Shown: one piece after another, positions 24,171 to 37,400 of the stretch
How positions within the stretch are numbered: position 1 is the first letter of the stretch
Layout of the letters: every line of letters starts with the position of its first letter
Assembly (NCBI GenBank): GCA_029718625.1
Contig: CM056377.1
Span: 103,180,585 to 103,244,584, forward strand
Source of the DNA: Synaphobranchus kaupii
Taxonomy: Eukaryota; Chordata; Actinopteri; Anguilliformes; Synaphobranchidae
Length of the DNA: 64,000 nucleotides
Reading direction: 5' to 3'
Program-made: the position numbers and the translations under genes
The notes under the pieces: model-generated
What the model saw: the letters and a program-made list of their open reading frames with translations, nothing else
What the model was told of the DNA's origin: nothing
Database searches by the model: none

Positions 24171-24208
24171 CCTAAGGTGTTAAATGTACACCACCATTTT
24201 TTCTGTGC

Positions 24209-25465
24209 AATTTCCGATAAAATATGCTCCAGTTATTCTAGGTCTGTAATTTTTTCCTACAAAAAAGTGATTGCTGTTGGATATTGGTCTTGTCAAATGC
24301 AAAACTGCAACAATGCAAATATTTCTCAAATGACTGAGAATACAGCTATTCGTCATTCTAGTTTCATATTCATATAATGAATAGAGTGTCTTGTTTATGG
24401 CTCCTTGAGGTAATTTATTGTTATTTTGTGAGTCACATGCATGTGTAAACATTACATTAAAATGCTGCCTAGTCATTCTGACTTCATTCTCCATCTCTTG
24501 GCAGTATTTAAATGAATTAACTATTATTATTCCAATGATATATCAGAGAAGGAGACATAATCATTATCGTGCAGCTGCTTTTATAACAAGTTTTTTTTAA
24601 TGGTTCATCTCATTTAACTTCCTGACAATTAATTTTTGCTACCGAGTACATATCTAGATATATGACACAAATGAGAGACAAATTGTCGAGAGGGAAAAGA
24701 GTTAAGATGAATTCTGGAAAATTAAGCAAGTGGTACTCCTCCTGAGCCCTTTACAGAGTATGTAAAAGGAAATGCTGGATGGAAGCAAGACGATCCCCCC
24801 TGGGGAATTCGGACATCTTAGTTTTGAATGAAATGATGTAGATGTATGTGGGAAAGACAGTTATGGATGTGACTGTGTTCATTTGGAGTGTCAATGTAGA
24901 CATATTAGCAGCAGGACCTGAGCGTGGTTTTAGACAGATGAGCAGACAATGTGCCTCTCACTCACCGCTGCCTCAAGGTTGTTCGCCAGACAGTGAGGGA
25001 AAACTTCACTGCACGAGCAGAATCCTAAACACTGAGCAAGTCTTGAAAATCCTCAAGGCAGGTGTCTAATGCATTTCTGTTATAAGGCTGCGTTCATGCA
25101 TCACGGTATTTTAGCAATTCTATGCCGTTCGTATTCAGGTTCACCCCCACTACCTGGAGAAACTGTATTAGCATGTAAATAAATATAATTTCATGACTCC
25201 ATAAGTCTGCTGTGGTAAGATATGAGGTGTAGGACTAGTGTTTAAGCACTGCTTATGAAGATGCGCATACTCTTTATTTGTCTGAGCACAGTGAGGACCC
25301 TATGTGACAAATGTCACTCAGGAGATGTTCTAGAGTCACCAGCAGGACTGTAGAGTAAACTCTCCCAACCTGAATCTATTGTCCCTGGAGGAAGGGGCAG
25401 CGTCGTGAATGGCAAACTCCTTTTGGTGGGATGTCCTAATGACTTGTTAACTGAGACCGTGCATA
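24209..25465. other. Intergenic sequence, nothing recognised
   Basis: AT-rich with short non-coding frames. No repeat or exon was recognised. Confidence 0.5.
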
Positions 25466-25963
25466 TACAGACGGGTGAAAAATTAAAAGAAAAACCAAAA
25501 TAAAGTGTCGGGCCACCACAAGCCGCCAGAACAGCTTCATGAGCCTTGGCATAGATTATACCTCTAGTCGAGAATAGATTATAGTCTCTGGAACTCTACT
25601 GGAGGGATGGAACACCATTCTTCCTAAAGATATTCCCTCATTTGGTGTGTTGATGATGGTGGTGATAGCATATGCCATAGCATATGATTCACATAATTTT
25701 CATATTCATCAAACCATTCAGTGACCCCTTGTGCCCAGTGGATGGGGGCATTGTCATCCTGCAAGAGAATAGAAATGTTTCATCATAGGGTAAAGGTGAT
25801 CACTCGGAATAACTCTGTAATGATTTGCAGTGACCCTTCCCAAGTGGACAAGTGGGAAGTGGGAAACCATGCCAGGAAAGTGCCCCTTACAGCATAACAG
25901 AGCCACCGGACCCCCTCACCTCACTGTAGGGGTTTTTCCTTTAATTTGTCACCCGTCTGTATG
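25466..25963. mobile_element. TA-flanked MITE with about 31-bp inverted ends
   Basis: The left end atacagacgggtgaaaaatt and the right end aatttgtcacccgtctgtat are inverted copies and extend into gaaaaacc/ggtttttc. TA steps flank both sides, as for Tc1/mariner-type mobilisers. The interior (498 bp in total) includes cgggccaccacaagccgcca, which I recognise as typical of a dispersed fish repeat. No transposase frame. Confidence 0.75.
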
Positions 25964-27496
25964 TATACATATAAGCAGTATTCATGAGTGTAGCCTATAG
26001 CTCTTCAGTGGAACCTATGATGATATCTCACAGAAGGAAAAACTTGTAATAAGTTGAGTAGAATGATGTAGCATTTCTCATTTACACACGAGTTGTCAGT
26101 TGTTGTTTAGGGAACATGCTGACAATGGAATTTCTCCACTTCTGGATGAATGCATCACAATTTTACACAATAGGACACATACATTAAAATATCTGTTGCC
26201 TAGTCACAAGAATCCTAACAATCTTCGGAACTTGTACGCAATGATTTATTCATTTCATATCCTGCCAGTCTGGAAAGAATACCTGATTAATGTTTCATAT
26301 GAAGTCAGTTTCCACAATTGGCTTTCACTAGCTGTATATGGAAATATCCAAACTAAATATTATGACCAGGAATTATGAAAACGGAATATTATCTTTTATT
26401 GTACAATTAATATGAAGCAATCATTGATTCCATTCCTATATTAGTATATTCTTAAAGGTAAAAAAGATTTAATACTCTTTTTAAATAAAATCTTTTTTAT
26501 TTATTCTGTGCCTAACTTTTTTATTGTTTTACAACTGCTGACATGTAGAAAAAAATACACATACAAAAGAATAATTGTGTTTCGGATAACGATGCATTAA
26601 AAAAAACTAGCATTTAATTCATTTAAATAAATATTTTGTTCGCAAGATATAATCATTTTCTGTTGCCAAAGATATGATCATAAGGAAATCTCATTTTCAA
26701 TTCAAATTCAAATGTTTACAGTCCACAAAGCTTTAAGAAAGTCCCCAGCAGCCCTGAGCCACACCCATATGATGGTTTACTATGCCAGATTAACCTATAT
26801 CTTCAAGCATAGCACTCCGAACATTTCACTATGAGTGTTGTATTTACTCATTTGGCAACGAATTGTTCAGAGTGCTTTGAAAAGTTAATTAGGGGCAAAC
26901 AGATTGCTTTCTGGCTGCTCTGACCCAGTTCTGCTGCATTCCCTTTTCTAACAGTATATTTAATGAGCATACTCTCAGGTCCAGACTGTGAGTTTAACAC
27001 TATCAGGAAATCATTGTTTTCTGTTTTTCTTTGCTTTGGTCATGAATTTGTCAATGTAGCTGCTCTGCCTTCTTCAAAACTGCGAAGCCACAAATCAGTT
27101 TATTGCCTTTGATGTTAATTATATTGTGTTAGAAAACTAAAACCAACTTGAATCGCATTGTTTTAACAACAGATAATTATGCGCAAGATAACGCTCAAAT
27201 AATTTCTTTGGGAGCTGATCCCTGAATACGTGTTTGGGAAATGAACAGGATTTAATGAGTAGTCATCATACCTGGACTGCCTTCTGATGACTAACAGAAA
27301 TTTATCCATGGCTTTACAGAACATTCAATTTGCATGGATTTGACATGATGATCATATCTCTTTGCACATGACTAATGAAACAGACAAATTCTAAACAGTG
27401 GTGATTTGTGAGTTAATGAGAGACTCAGAGGAATCACAGATTGAAAATGAAATGCTACAAGCTGCTTTCTCAATGCACTTCTCTTTATTTCCCTAG
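25964..27496. other. AT-rich, probably intronic sequence
   Basis: No repeat or exon was recognised. The last 25 bases are a pyrimidine-rich tract leading to the acceptor of the exon at 27497. Confidence 0.45.
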
Positions 27497-27553
27497 GTGA
27501 TTTCCCGCAGCTAAAGAAGCATTGATATGGAAACCAGCCGTGGTGAAGCTAAG
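27497..27553 (+). CDS. Candidate internal 5' exon carrying a start codon (exon B)
   Basis: A pyrimidine tract and acceptor (ctttatttccctag, AG at 27495-27496) and a strong donor (aag|gtaagt, GT at 27554) bound 57 bp. A second acceptor (tttcccgcag) lies 14 bp further in. After an in-frame TAA, the ATG at 27527 has a strong context (gatATGG) and reads METSRGEAK to the donor in phase 0. This suggests a second exon holding the start codon, with exon A upstream and the body to the right. Nine residues are too few to name a protein. The transposon pair at 20.2-24.2 kb would then lie in the first intron. Conservation in other fish or a spliced read would test it. Confidence 0.5.
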
Positions 27554-27818
27554 GTAAGTTTGATATTTTGTATTTGATGTATTTCTAGGTGCTTACAATG
27601 TGTCAGAGCTTGCCTTTTTTTTTAAAAACAATAAACAATATACAATATATTTTAAAAGCAAAACACATAAACAGTACTTATTACCCCCACTGTTGGAACA
27701 TGCTTTTTATTTATTTATTTTTATAATTTTGGCACCCAACGCAGGGCTGCCTATATCGAAATCCCACCCATGCGCAAACCCCACAACAAACTCTGGAGTA
27801 TATCCTCCAAAACACACA

Positions 27819-29134
27819 TGGCGCAAGTGCATTTTGGGCGTGTCCAAGTCCACTTTTGCTAGTTAGACGGTGTATTATTTGAGCACTAAGTACGGCGCAA
27901 GGTGTAAATGGGCTGAACTTAGTCTCTTGATTAATTATAGGTGTGTCTTGGGCGTAACATGCAATAAACCAATCAAAATGTCATATCCCATTCCCTTTAA
28001 AAGCCACCTGCGTTTGCACCTTGGTGGATTGCTAATATGATGGCGTACAGTAAGACTGTGAAAACAGCGATTTACAGCTGGTGAAAACAGACATGTTCGA
28101 GCGTGGAGTTAAATCGTGCGAGCAAGCAATAGGCTATATGGATCAATATTATTTGGACTAACCATTATGACTTGTTTTGATATACACAATGATAATCTTT
28201 CACATTAGGGTTGAACACCGACACAGGTTCCCGGTAATTCCCCACCAAACTATTTCCCAGAAATATAATAATAATGGGAAAACAGGAAAATATTTTCCAT
28301 TAGCTTACACCAGGGCTGTTATTTTGCTAAATATATGCAGTTTAATTTCGTTATAACACTTGCAGCAGCTGAGAATAAGCTACCAGAACATGGCTTCTCT
28401 CTCAGCTTAGAAAATGCCAAACTAGCCTGCTTGTTTAACAAATTTTGTTTGATTATACAAGGAAGCATTGTCAAACATCAATTCCATGAGGCTGTTCTCA
28501 CAGCAGACAGATCACAGGCAATTCATTTCGGCTAGCGAATTTCAAGCTTCATCCGAAGTTCATATTACGTGCATTCTAATATTGATTAATAACATATATT
28601 GACCAACGTGTTTTTACTGGTAGCTTAATGCCTTAAAACAAGCCCATATTCCCGCGATTCCAAGGACAACGTGCCTCTATTCCGGGAGAGAAAATGTTTT
28701 ATTTTGGGGAAAAATATTAATCCCCATTTCACAATGTAATCTTCATATTCTTATGCATGTTTGTGCATGCCCCTGTGTGTGTAACAGACAGGAGGGTTTA
28801 CGCACGTTGTGCATACGCATATTAGGCTACTATCTTCATATTGCGCAGTTAAAATAACATTGAAACAACTGCGACATTACTTAAGACCAGATTTGTGGTA
28901 GTTTTAGCGCAAGCCCTTAATGCTGCCTCAAGATAGCAATACGCCAAAAATTATCCTGGCCACACCGCATCTTAAGACCAGCCCGCCCAGTTCACTTGCT
29001 ATGGGCGCAAGTTCAGTTCCTATTTAAACAACGTGAGCGCTGGGCGGTAAAATTACACCTGCGCCGATCTGAAACTAGCAAAGACACTTGCGTTTGGGTT
29101 ACTGCCGCTTAGCGCCGGGTGTAAGATAGGGCCC
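27819..29134 (-). mobile_element. GGGCCCTAT-family transposon, copy C (left end degraded)
   Basis: It has the same orientation as copy B. From 27819 (catggcgcaagtgcatttt) it matches the family through the block with ccaatcaaaatgtcatatcc, and it ends gccgggtgtaagatagggccc at 29134. The terminal about 45 bp of the left end is missing or too diverged to place, so no duplication can be read, and internal stretches are deleted or replaced. Confidence 0.75.
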
Positions 29135-29137
29135 CTG

Positions 29138-29412
29138 GTGTTATTACTACTTACTACTTGTACCGCAGACGACAGCTAAACTCTCAAAGAGTGGAGTCGG
29201 CGGAAGACATGCATTCCACAGACACCATAATCGGCCAGTGGGGGTTACTAGAGAGCGATGAAATGTGGACCCCTAACTAACTGAATCCCATACCCTGGGT
29301 GACACAACTGGCAGCTACCGACCACAGTTGACACTGGCATGGTTTGTATTCGATCCGAGGCTGTGAGGCTCATCCATGCACCTTAACCAAATGAGCCATC
29401 CAGCAGCCCCAA
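29138..29412 (-). mobile_element. tRNA-derived SINE, minus strand
   Basis: On the minus strand the head reads ggctcatttggttaaggtgc (A-box part) and later ggatcgaataca (B-box part). The body contains ggaatgcatgtcttccgccg and ends near acaagtagtaagtagtaat. This is the layout of a widespread fish SINE. It directly adjoins copy C, so its own duplication cannot be told apart. Confidence 0.7.
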
Positions 29413-32400
29413 ACATGCTTTAAAAAAAAACAAACAAACAAGTATCTGTCATTCCTAAGTGATGAGGGCCTTACGATGTATTTCACACACCACTTACATG
29501 TGTTATTTCCACAAGATAAGGTTCCTTTTTGTGTTTCAGAGAAAATGCTGTTCACATCCTTGTTTCCACATGAGAAGTAGTGTTAGCTCGGCATGCCCCG
29601 AGGTCAAGTACATTAAGAAGTGTGCATTAAGAAGTAGCCTACAGTAAGAAGTGTGCAATGTGTGTGAATGTTATTATAGAAAACAAAGGTTTAGGCCGTT
29701 AGAAAAGTAGTAAAGGAGCATATAATCACCAAAGTTAAAAAATGAATGAGAACAGTCTGCATAAAAAATGCTTCACTGAATAATTCATCCTCAAAAACTG
29801 AAATTGTGTTGCCAAGCCATACATTAAGTTTTCACTAATACTTGGTCTGGAGAGAGGTAAGCCGGAGAATAGTATGACAATAGGTGATTAAAAGGTCAGG
29901 ATGAAGGTGCAGAATAAATAATTTATATAGATTAATGCAATTTCCATTGGTGCAAGTCTTATAGGTTACTCACTTTGGTGGAGTTACATTATTATCCCAG
30001 GTTTCCTGTGCAAAGCACAGCTAGAGTGCAGTACAGAAGGTACATGCATTGAACATTCAGGCATCAGCTGCAGTGTAGGTTGAGAGAGGAGATGTGTACA
30101 CATTGTTTTAATGGAACTAGATGGATTATCTCTAGGGCATTACCCACATGACTATATCTTGATAAAAGGATAAACATGTATGACATTTTAGTGTGCTGTG
30201 TTTTCATTTGCATGGAGCTTTCTTTCATCTACATACACAAACCTGTCGACCATGTTATATTCAAGTTATGACCTTCCACAATGCCCCCCCCCCCCCCTCC
30301 ATTCACCTCTGTGTGCAAAAGCGAAGCTCCATTTTTAAATGGTAAAGTATTTTGTATATACAGGCAACAATAAAAGGAGAATAGGATGCGATATCATATT
30401 GTCAATATGGTATTTTTCAAATGGTTTAACAGTCTGGATTCATTGAAAACTGCCTTCTCTGTGTGCCTCTTGAAGTACCAACATTAGTTTTACACGTGTT
30501 GTAAAATTTGTGTTGAAGCTGTAATTTTTTAGTTTTGTTGGATTTGGTGACATCTGTGGTGACTGGTTGTCACGACAGTTAGTTTTCATACTTCAAATCC
30601 CTGAGTTCGATTCAAAACTATACAACGCCAAACAAAGTTTACTTGGGGGGTTAGCACTATAGGGGTGCATCAAGTGTTTCATTTCCTTAGGAGATGATCC
30701 AGTGGTAGCGTATTTTGGAGAAAGAAGACTGCCTAGAGACGATCAACAATGCTGTTCGACATGGTAATATTGAGCAACATATCAAACCTAATTTTAGTGC
30801 GTGCGTCATCACATTTGAACATCTGGCGCAATTGCTGCACCCGAAGGCACCAAAAATGGCATATAGAGGAGCAATTACAGAACGCAAATACATTGAATGG
30901 ATATTTCTACAAAAATGCCAGGGTGAAAAGGTATCAAATATGTAATTTTATATTATGAAAGAATTACGGATTACATCTTTAAGCACATTGAAGCACATGC
31001 ATAAACACAATTTGTAAAAAAAAATTCAAAAAACGTTGATGAAATTCTTAATTACAACTTTAGGCAACTCTTAATGTTTGAGAAAAATATGGAGAAGCAC
31101 ATTCACAGCAAATATACTGTAAAAGCCCTCATGAGAAAACCTTTGAAAACAAGTAATATGTCAATGGCAATGAGATTACTGCATTTGTTGCGATAACCCT
31201 CAAGCCTTTATTCTCACACTCCCCTGCTCACCATTACACTTTGTATCAGGAGAATGTTTCTGTGCAGCATGAATCATTTGCTGTGATGAAATATATGTAA
31301 ATAAATGTTTCCTTCATCTACCGTTGGCATACAGTATGTATCATCTTCTAAAAACAAACCACTTTATGAAACTTGACCACTATGCTTTGTGTAATGACAA
31401 ATGGGTTGGGAAATGTATCAAAATATGTCATTCTACATAGAAAGATGAGGTAGGCAGGAGAATCAGAGAGGCCTACTGTAACTGGTTGCTTATGTGACAC
31501 TTATCCAAATTAACTTCATTTTTTCCAGACATGTAACCTTTTACGGGGATATGCATTTTGTTGGATGCATGACACAACTGTCATTCAGTGTGGAATGGTA
31601 AAACTGCCATTACCATCTCTTTGCCATCCATCATAATCAGCCCTATCAACGTTAATGTCAGTCGGAACATGTAGTAGAAGAGATCAACGTTAATAATATT
31701 CCTGATTTTACATTTGCTCAAAAAGTGTCCTTGCGTATAGGAAAATGCAAAGTTGAGATAATAGCATAGTTGGAAAAACAGTTCTCTGCTATTGTACACC
31801 ATACCCCATTGACTGTATGTCACTGTCTTTTGAGCCCATCCAAAGTTCACTGCAGGCTTCACTTTCACAGTGTGGTCATATCATTACTATCAAAAATGAG
31901 CTTCTTCTGGGAGGACTGCCACCTCTCTTTCAGACCTTACACTGAGTTATATAGGGGTCCTATATATTAAAAACATTGCTAGTGGAATACTTTAGAAACT
32001 TCACCCTGAGACAGATCAAAGTTTTTTGATTGATTGGTAATAATATAGGCAGGCATAACCACTTCAGAGATTGTATTGCTGTGCTAGATGGGCAGGGGCT
32101 GGACACAATTCTATTGTGTAGTGTATTGAATAAATACCTGACTCCAGTTAGTTTGGAACTATATGTGAAATATACATGATGGTGATGTAACTGCACTAGG
32201 GTACTAGGGTATGAGTCCATAAAAGGATTGTGAAAGGAAACACATTCAAGTTCAACTGAAAAAAAAACACTCAAATGGGAACCAAACTATGGACGTGACA
32301 TCAACTATTTGCTTTTGAACGGTTGGATAATAGGCAGAGTAGACAATTTTCAAATGATACTTTTCAACGGCAATACCTTTGGGCAGGACTGCCCTCTTTA

Positions 32401-34000
32401 CTTTCATGCCAATAAAATAGATTTGATTCTGTTTTAAGAAGAAATGAACCCTCCAAAACCCCAGTGATGCATGCTTGAGTGAAGACTCTTGGGCATGTTG
32501 GGTTGAGTGATATGTTATCAGCCGTGAAGGGCTGTCCGTGACTTCAGGCTTTTTGGACATAAACATAGGACACGTCACAAGCCCCTCCTATGTCTCCTTT
32601 GAATCCTATCTGTATGTGTTTTTGAGGCTGTGTAATCTCGCATTACAGGCAATCTTGCTGCAGATCAGAGGGCACGCTTGATCCTTTTAACGGGACTGAC
32701 CTGCTTTTTATATCGATATATTTGTGAGAGGTACAGTGGGAAGGGAGCTTATGCTTGTTTGTGAGGGGGGGGGGGGTTACGGGGATTAAAATCTAGTGGA
32801 AGCTCTGCGTAAACAAAGTGTGGGAGCTAAACATGATGTTTTTGCTGAAAACGGCAGAGACGGGGAGCACGTCCATCTGTGAAGCCACTGGATTACTGTA
32901 CTGCAAGGCAGGGCCACATGGCAGTGCGTGGATCTGCGTGTTATCTGTGCCACCAAGCTTACAGAAGTGAGATTTGGACACACAAATGCAAGATCTTGGG
33001 AGGGATAGCTGATTCCCTGGCATCTCTTTGTTCAGATTGAGTATGTGCTCTGTGTAGAAAATCTCTCAGATGTTACATCACACCAGACCATGTTTGGTAC
33101 AAAAAAACAAGAATTTGCTCATTACTCATGTCTCAACTTTTGTTCTGAACACGTTTTTATATTTCTGTGAACACATCTTTGCTGAGATCCTACACGTTCC
33201 TGTTATCCGGGACCTGCCCCCCACTGCGCTCAGGTGCTTCATGGCCGCAGAATGGCTCAATCTTCTGCCCCCTATTGATGCGGGTCAGACGTGCCCCTTT
33301 GATCCAGCCCCCTTCCATGCTGACATTTAAAATGGCATGAACACCCTTTGAGGCAAAGAGGTGATTTTATTTACTCCTGAAATCTTCGAGCTCGATCACT
33401 TCAGCTTGGAAATGGAGCCATCGATGCCGTACAGTATTTAACCCCTGACATGGCATGAGCGCAGAAGCACAGGACCCGTAGCTGACAGGTGCCTGATGCG
33501 GCTGCGGCTGGTGAGTCAGGCTGGACCCCTTCTCTGTAGGTACCCCCGCTGGCATACGGAGGGGAAGGTTGCCCCCTTCCATTTCCCTCTTTCAGGATGG
33601 AGGAATGGGGGAAGGTGGCGTGGGGGTCATTACTCAACCCACGACAATGATTGAAACTGACAAGGGCATTCTAGGTGTTGCAGGTGTAATTGAAATCAAT
33701 ATGCTGCATGATGGGGTGACTCACAGGGTTAAAATAAAAGTCAGTCTGTGATAGAGGGTTAAGGAGCCGAGGCTTCTTTGGTTAATTGCTTCAAATATTT
33801 AATAAATGTGTCTGTGAGATTCGCTATCAAAAGTTAATCACTTTACCTATTTATTACCAGCAATTGATGTTCCAAATGTACTTATCTGGCAAACCAATGC
33901 CATGGCTTCCTCTCTGTAGTCAAATTCATGCATAAGGCTTAGGTCTCTTTTCCTCACACATTTTTTCACCTCCCCCATCTTTCCCTGCTCCTTAGTCCTT
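29413..34000. other. Probably intronic sequence, no exon recognised
   Basis: Mixed AT-rich DNA with a C tract at 30284-30297 and a G tract at 32765-32776. Short frames (for example 30715-30945 plus) have no known domain and no convincing splice sites. Confidence 0.45.
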
Positions 34001-34400
34001 ACAGATCCCCTCCCTCACTCGATCTGTCCCTGCGCATCTTGGTTTTGGCGTTGGGACTCTCACTTTCCACGCCCACTGCTCTCGCTCTCCCCCGAAAACC
34101 GAGAAACCAGGACAAGGGGGCCAGGAAAGAGTTAATCCGTAGCCGGTCCTGTGATTGGCTGGTGAATCGGTGGTTTGAGCCACCCTAAGAGAGAGGTAAC
34201 TAGGCAACTTCAGCGAGCAGCGAAAAAGAGAGAAGGAAAAAAAAGAAGCGCTCAAATCCCGACACAGTTCAGCGATGATGGGAAGGATGTAGTCCAGTTT
34301 TTACTGAATGTTCCTGGGATGGGAAACAGGATTACCTTTCTTTTAGAAACAGTATGGACATCTGTAGACATCGCCAACGGGACATAATTTGGGTTTAACG
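34001..34400 (+). promoter_or_regulatory. Candidate alternative promoter and 5' UTR (exon C)
   Basis: A GC-richer patch contains a reverse CCAAT box (gtgattggctgg, about 34151-34162) and then purine-rich leader-like sequence. An upstream frame of 70 codons lies at 34175-34387, and an in-frame TAG lies at about 34364 before the ATG at 34401. This is the layout of a vertebrate first exon. The transcription start cannot be set from sequence alone. Confidence 0.45.
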
Positions 34401-34442
34401 ATGAGAAGTATGGGAACAGAAAAATCGCACTTCAGTAAAAAG
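34401..34442 (+). CDS. Candidate first coding exon (exon C, 14 codons)
   Basis: The ATG has A at -3 and reads MRSMGTEKSHFSKK up to a donor, aaaaag|gtaaga, at 34442/34443 in phase 0. The phase equals that of METSRGEAK at 27553, as expected if both are alternative first coding exons spliced to the same downstream exon outside this window. An in-frame stop lies upstream, so the frame does not extend further left. I do not recognise the peptide and assign no gene. Confidence 0.5.
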
Positions 34443-37400
34443 GTAAGAAACGAAACAGGTGCAACACCTGAGTTACAGCTTTGATAATATTAATGAAAGA
34501 GGGGTATGCATATTTGCAACGTCTAGGTATTTAAACGATTTCGGACATTAGGTAACGGCATCAAATTCACCTTGTCTGCAAATGAAGTTGACATAGACAA
34601 GAATTGCAATGCATAGGCTAATACTGCAATGTGAAAATTAAGATGTTGTATTTTTATGTTAAATACGAAGCCCCTGTACAGTTTTAACAGACAAACTTGA
34701 CAGGGTCAGAAAGCCATTCGAATCAGTAGTTGCTTGCTGCATTGACATTTTATGGCAGGTTTCCCCTTGCCTAAATATACTGACGAAAGCTGTCGTTTTC
34801 ATCCACTACCATTAGCTACGTGTTTTTGTACTTTGAAATATATTGTTTAACGGCGTTAAAACAACGTTTACTGTGATCGGTATGCATTTCCTGAGAGCTT
34901 TCTTATATCGTTTCAAATGCTATACTGCATACCTTGTTTCAATTCCTGAGACGGTCTGCCGCTGCATGGACGATATTTTGCATTTTCCTCCCTCTGATAT
35001 GGCTAAATCAATTGATTAAAATGGAGTGAAATAAAGCCCGGGTCCTAATATGCTCAGTTTATCTGGTGTTGATGTAAAAATAAATGGTTTATAAGTCACA
35101 ATTCAGTGGGCAATGGTTTGCTACGCTAAAACGCCAACGGACTCTTCAGTGGATTCATCAGTTTGCTTTGAGCTCCGCTGCATTTTAGACCCGCATAAAT
35201 CATTAAGCAGCGCTGCGCGGTTGAATCGCTGTGAGAGGAGGGCTGCTGTACAATCAGGAAAATTATTTCAAAAGTGTACACTGACGGCACCCTATTTGTT
35301 TGTGTGACGTGGGCTGGAGTTTTAGGGACTGTTGTAGCCAATCCCTCATTTGGCATTGGCAAAGATAAGAGTGTAAGGATGATTTGATGTGACATCAGGC
35401 ATACATTTTTTCTGTGAGATCTGGGTTATGATCGCTCTGCCAGGGGGTCGGGGGAGTTGAGAATGGTTAAGGGCCGTGCTCTAATTGGGATGAAAATAAA
35501 TCCTGGCGCTAAAAGAGCGGGTAGAACCGAGGTTTTGGTGTGTGACTGCCAAGTGGCTGTAGTTGGCGTTTGAACTTCGTGAGAATCGGTCGAGCGCGCG
35601 CAAGAGAAGACAATGAGATCACAGCATCATGGGAATCGCCGGGGTGCTGCAAGTACCAGACAATTCACAGTCATATGTTGATTGCCCGGGAAAAACAAAA
35701 CATCTTTGCATAGGCTATATATATATGCAAATATTTTTCTTGTTTTTTTAATATATGTTTTTTCACTTGACAATCAACAATCAACACCGGACAATCATGA
35801 GGTAAACTTAGACTTATAGACTTAAACAAATGATAGCCCATAGCCAGTTCAATTATATAAAACAATACTTTTTTCCAGGCTATACCTCATTAAGAAACTA
35901 AACCCAAACTACACTGCGTAATTATTACATTAATTTTACATTTATACATTCAATTATGTAATTAAATGCTGCACTATTGCCGTACTTTGGTTTCCTTTTG
36001 TACAGATACATAAATCTCACAATGCCAGTGTTTTTCAGTTAATAATATTTTTTTTATTTAAAATAATTAACTCTTTATCTCTTTTTGTTTATTAGTGAAC
36101 TAATAAAAGAGTTAACCCAGTAATTATTTTTTATTAGTGAATTAGCTTAGCCATAGTGATACTTGTATAACTTGGATACATTTTTCAGTTTCCAATATTT
36201 TCCTCTATCTCATAATCATTGCTGCTAACTATGAAGAGCTAGGCCTCTGGTGCAGAACCTAAAATACCTACCTTACATCTTGTGCTGCAACTATAGATTG
36301 TTCTTTTCTATGTTTATTTGTTCAACAGACATCTTATCACTACTTTTTGTGCATGTTCTGTGGCTTATTTTAATAAGACATTCTAGTAGTAATGCAGTGA
36401 ATAGTAAAACAATTATGTAAATAATAGTGTAATAACTAAAAATTGGTGTCTGAATGGGGTATGAACCCCACAATCCACAAACCCAGTCTCTGGTATAACT
36501 ACTATGCCAGATACTTGTTGACTCTTTGGTTCCTGGGCGTCCTAGTGATTATTTTAGGTCATAATGGACAAAGAAATTGACGTTATAATGACTAATCTGA
36601 ATGCTGATTAAATGATGATACATAGCTTACTTCACATTTCCACATGAATAACCACTTTTTATTTTCCATCTGCCTGTATCCCACTTCAGAGACCATAAAA
36701 ATTATGGTTTCTGACTGCCTGTGGGGTCCTGTACATTCTTTCAATGTTGAGGTGTTTCAGATTCGTATCTTTTATCTTCCGTGCAAAACTGGAAAAGTAT
36801 AATCTCTTTAGAAAAAAGAGGAAAGTCCATTGATTTCTTTGTTTGTTTTTACACTGCTTTTTGGCACTGCCACTGTCTGATTGGCATACCATCTAGGTTG
36901 AACAAGTGCCATGGGGTTGCCATATTGAGTCAATGTGTTTTCTTCCTAGTTTTAGCTGAGGAAAGGGCATTCACTTCAGCTTGTATGAGCCCAGCAGGCA
37001 ACAATGCGTCTCCATAGAAACCCCTCACATTGTGTATAAACCCACAAAGGCAACATTGTTTTGTTCTTTCACTCATTCACTTACTCATTTTATTTTCTGT
37101 ACTTTGATTTGAAAATGTAGCAGTGGACAGTGTCTTTATAGGGGAAAATTGTCTCATAGCATTAAATTAAAAATTGTCTCATAGTATTAAAAAGAACTCC
37201 ACCCAAGTAATCCAAGTGACTGACATCCTCTGCATGAAATACATATAGATCGGAGTAAATTTCACATTTATGAACGTTTCAATAAAGCATTTATGTTTGT
37301 AAAGACTTGTAACACAAAAAAAAATGGACAGAAGACAAAGCATTTTTGTGGCATGGATCATACACACCTGAAACATTTGCTCATCAGTATTTCTTCATTA

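Larger units (their letters stand above)
20209..24208. mobile_element. Small palindromic MITE split by two transposon insertions
   Basis: Removing the two large insertions and one copy of each target duplication leaves about 130 bp that folds on itself. Its parts are 20209-20238 (cacagcaaaaatgtac…), 22173-22233 (ggtgtacatttaacacc, then gggtgtttatatg paired with catataaacaccc) and 24171-24208 (ggtgttaaatgtacacc, ending ttctgtg). The CACAG(C/T)AAAA end resembles the MITE at 52770. Confidence 0.7.
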
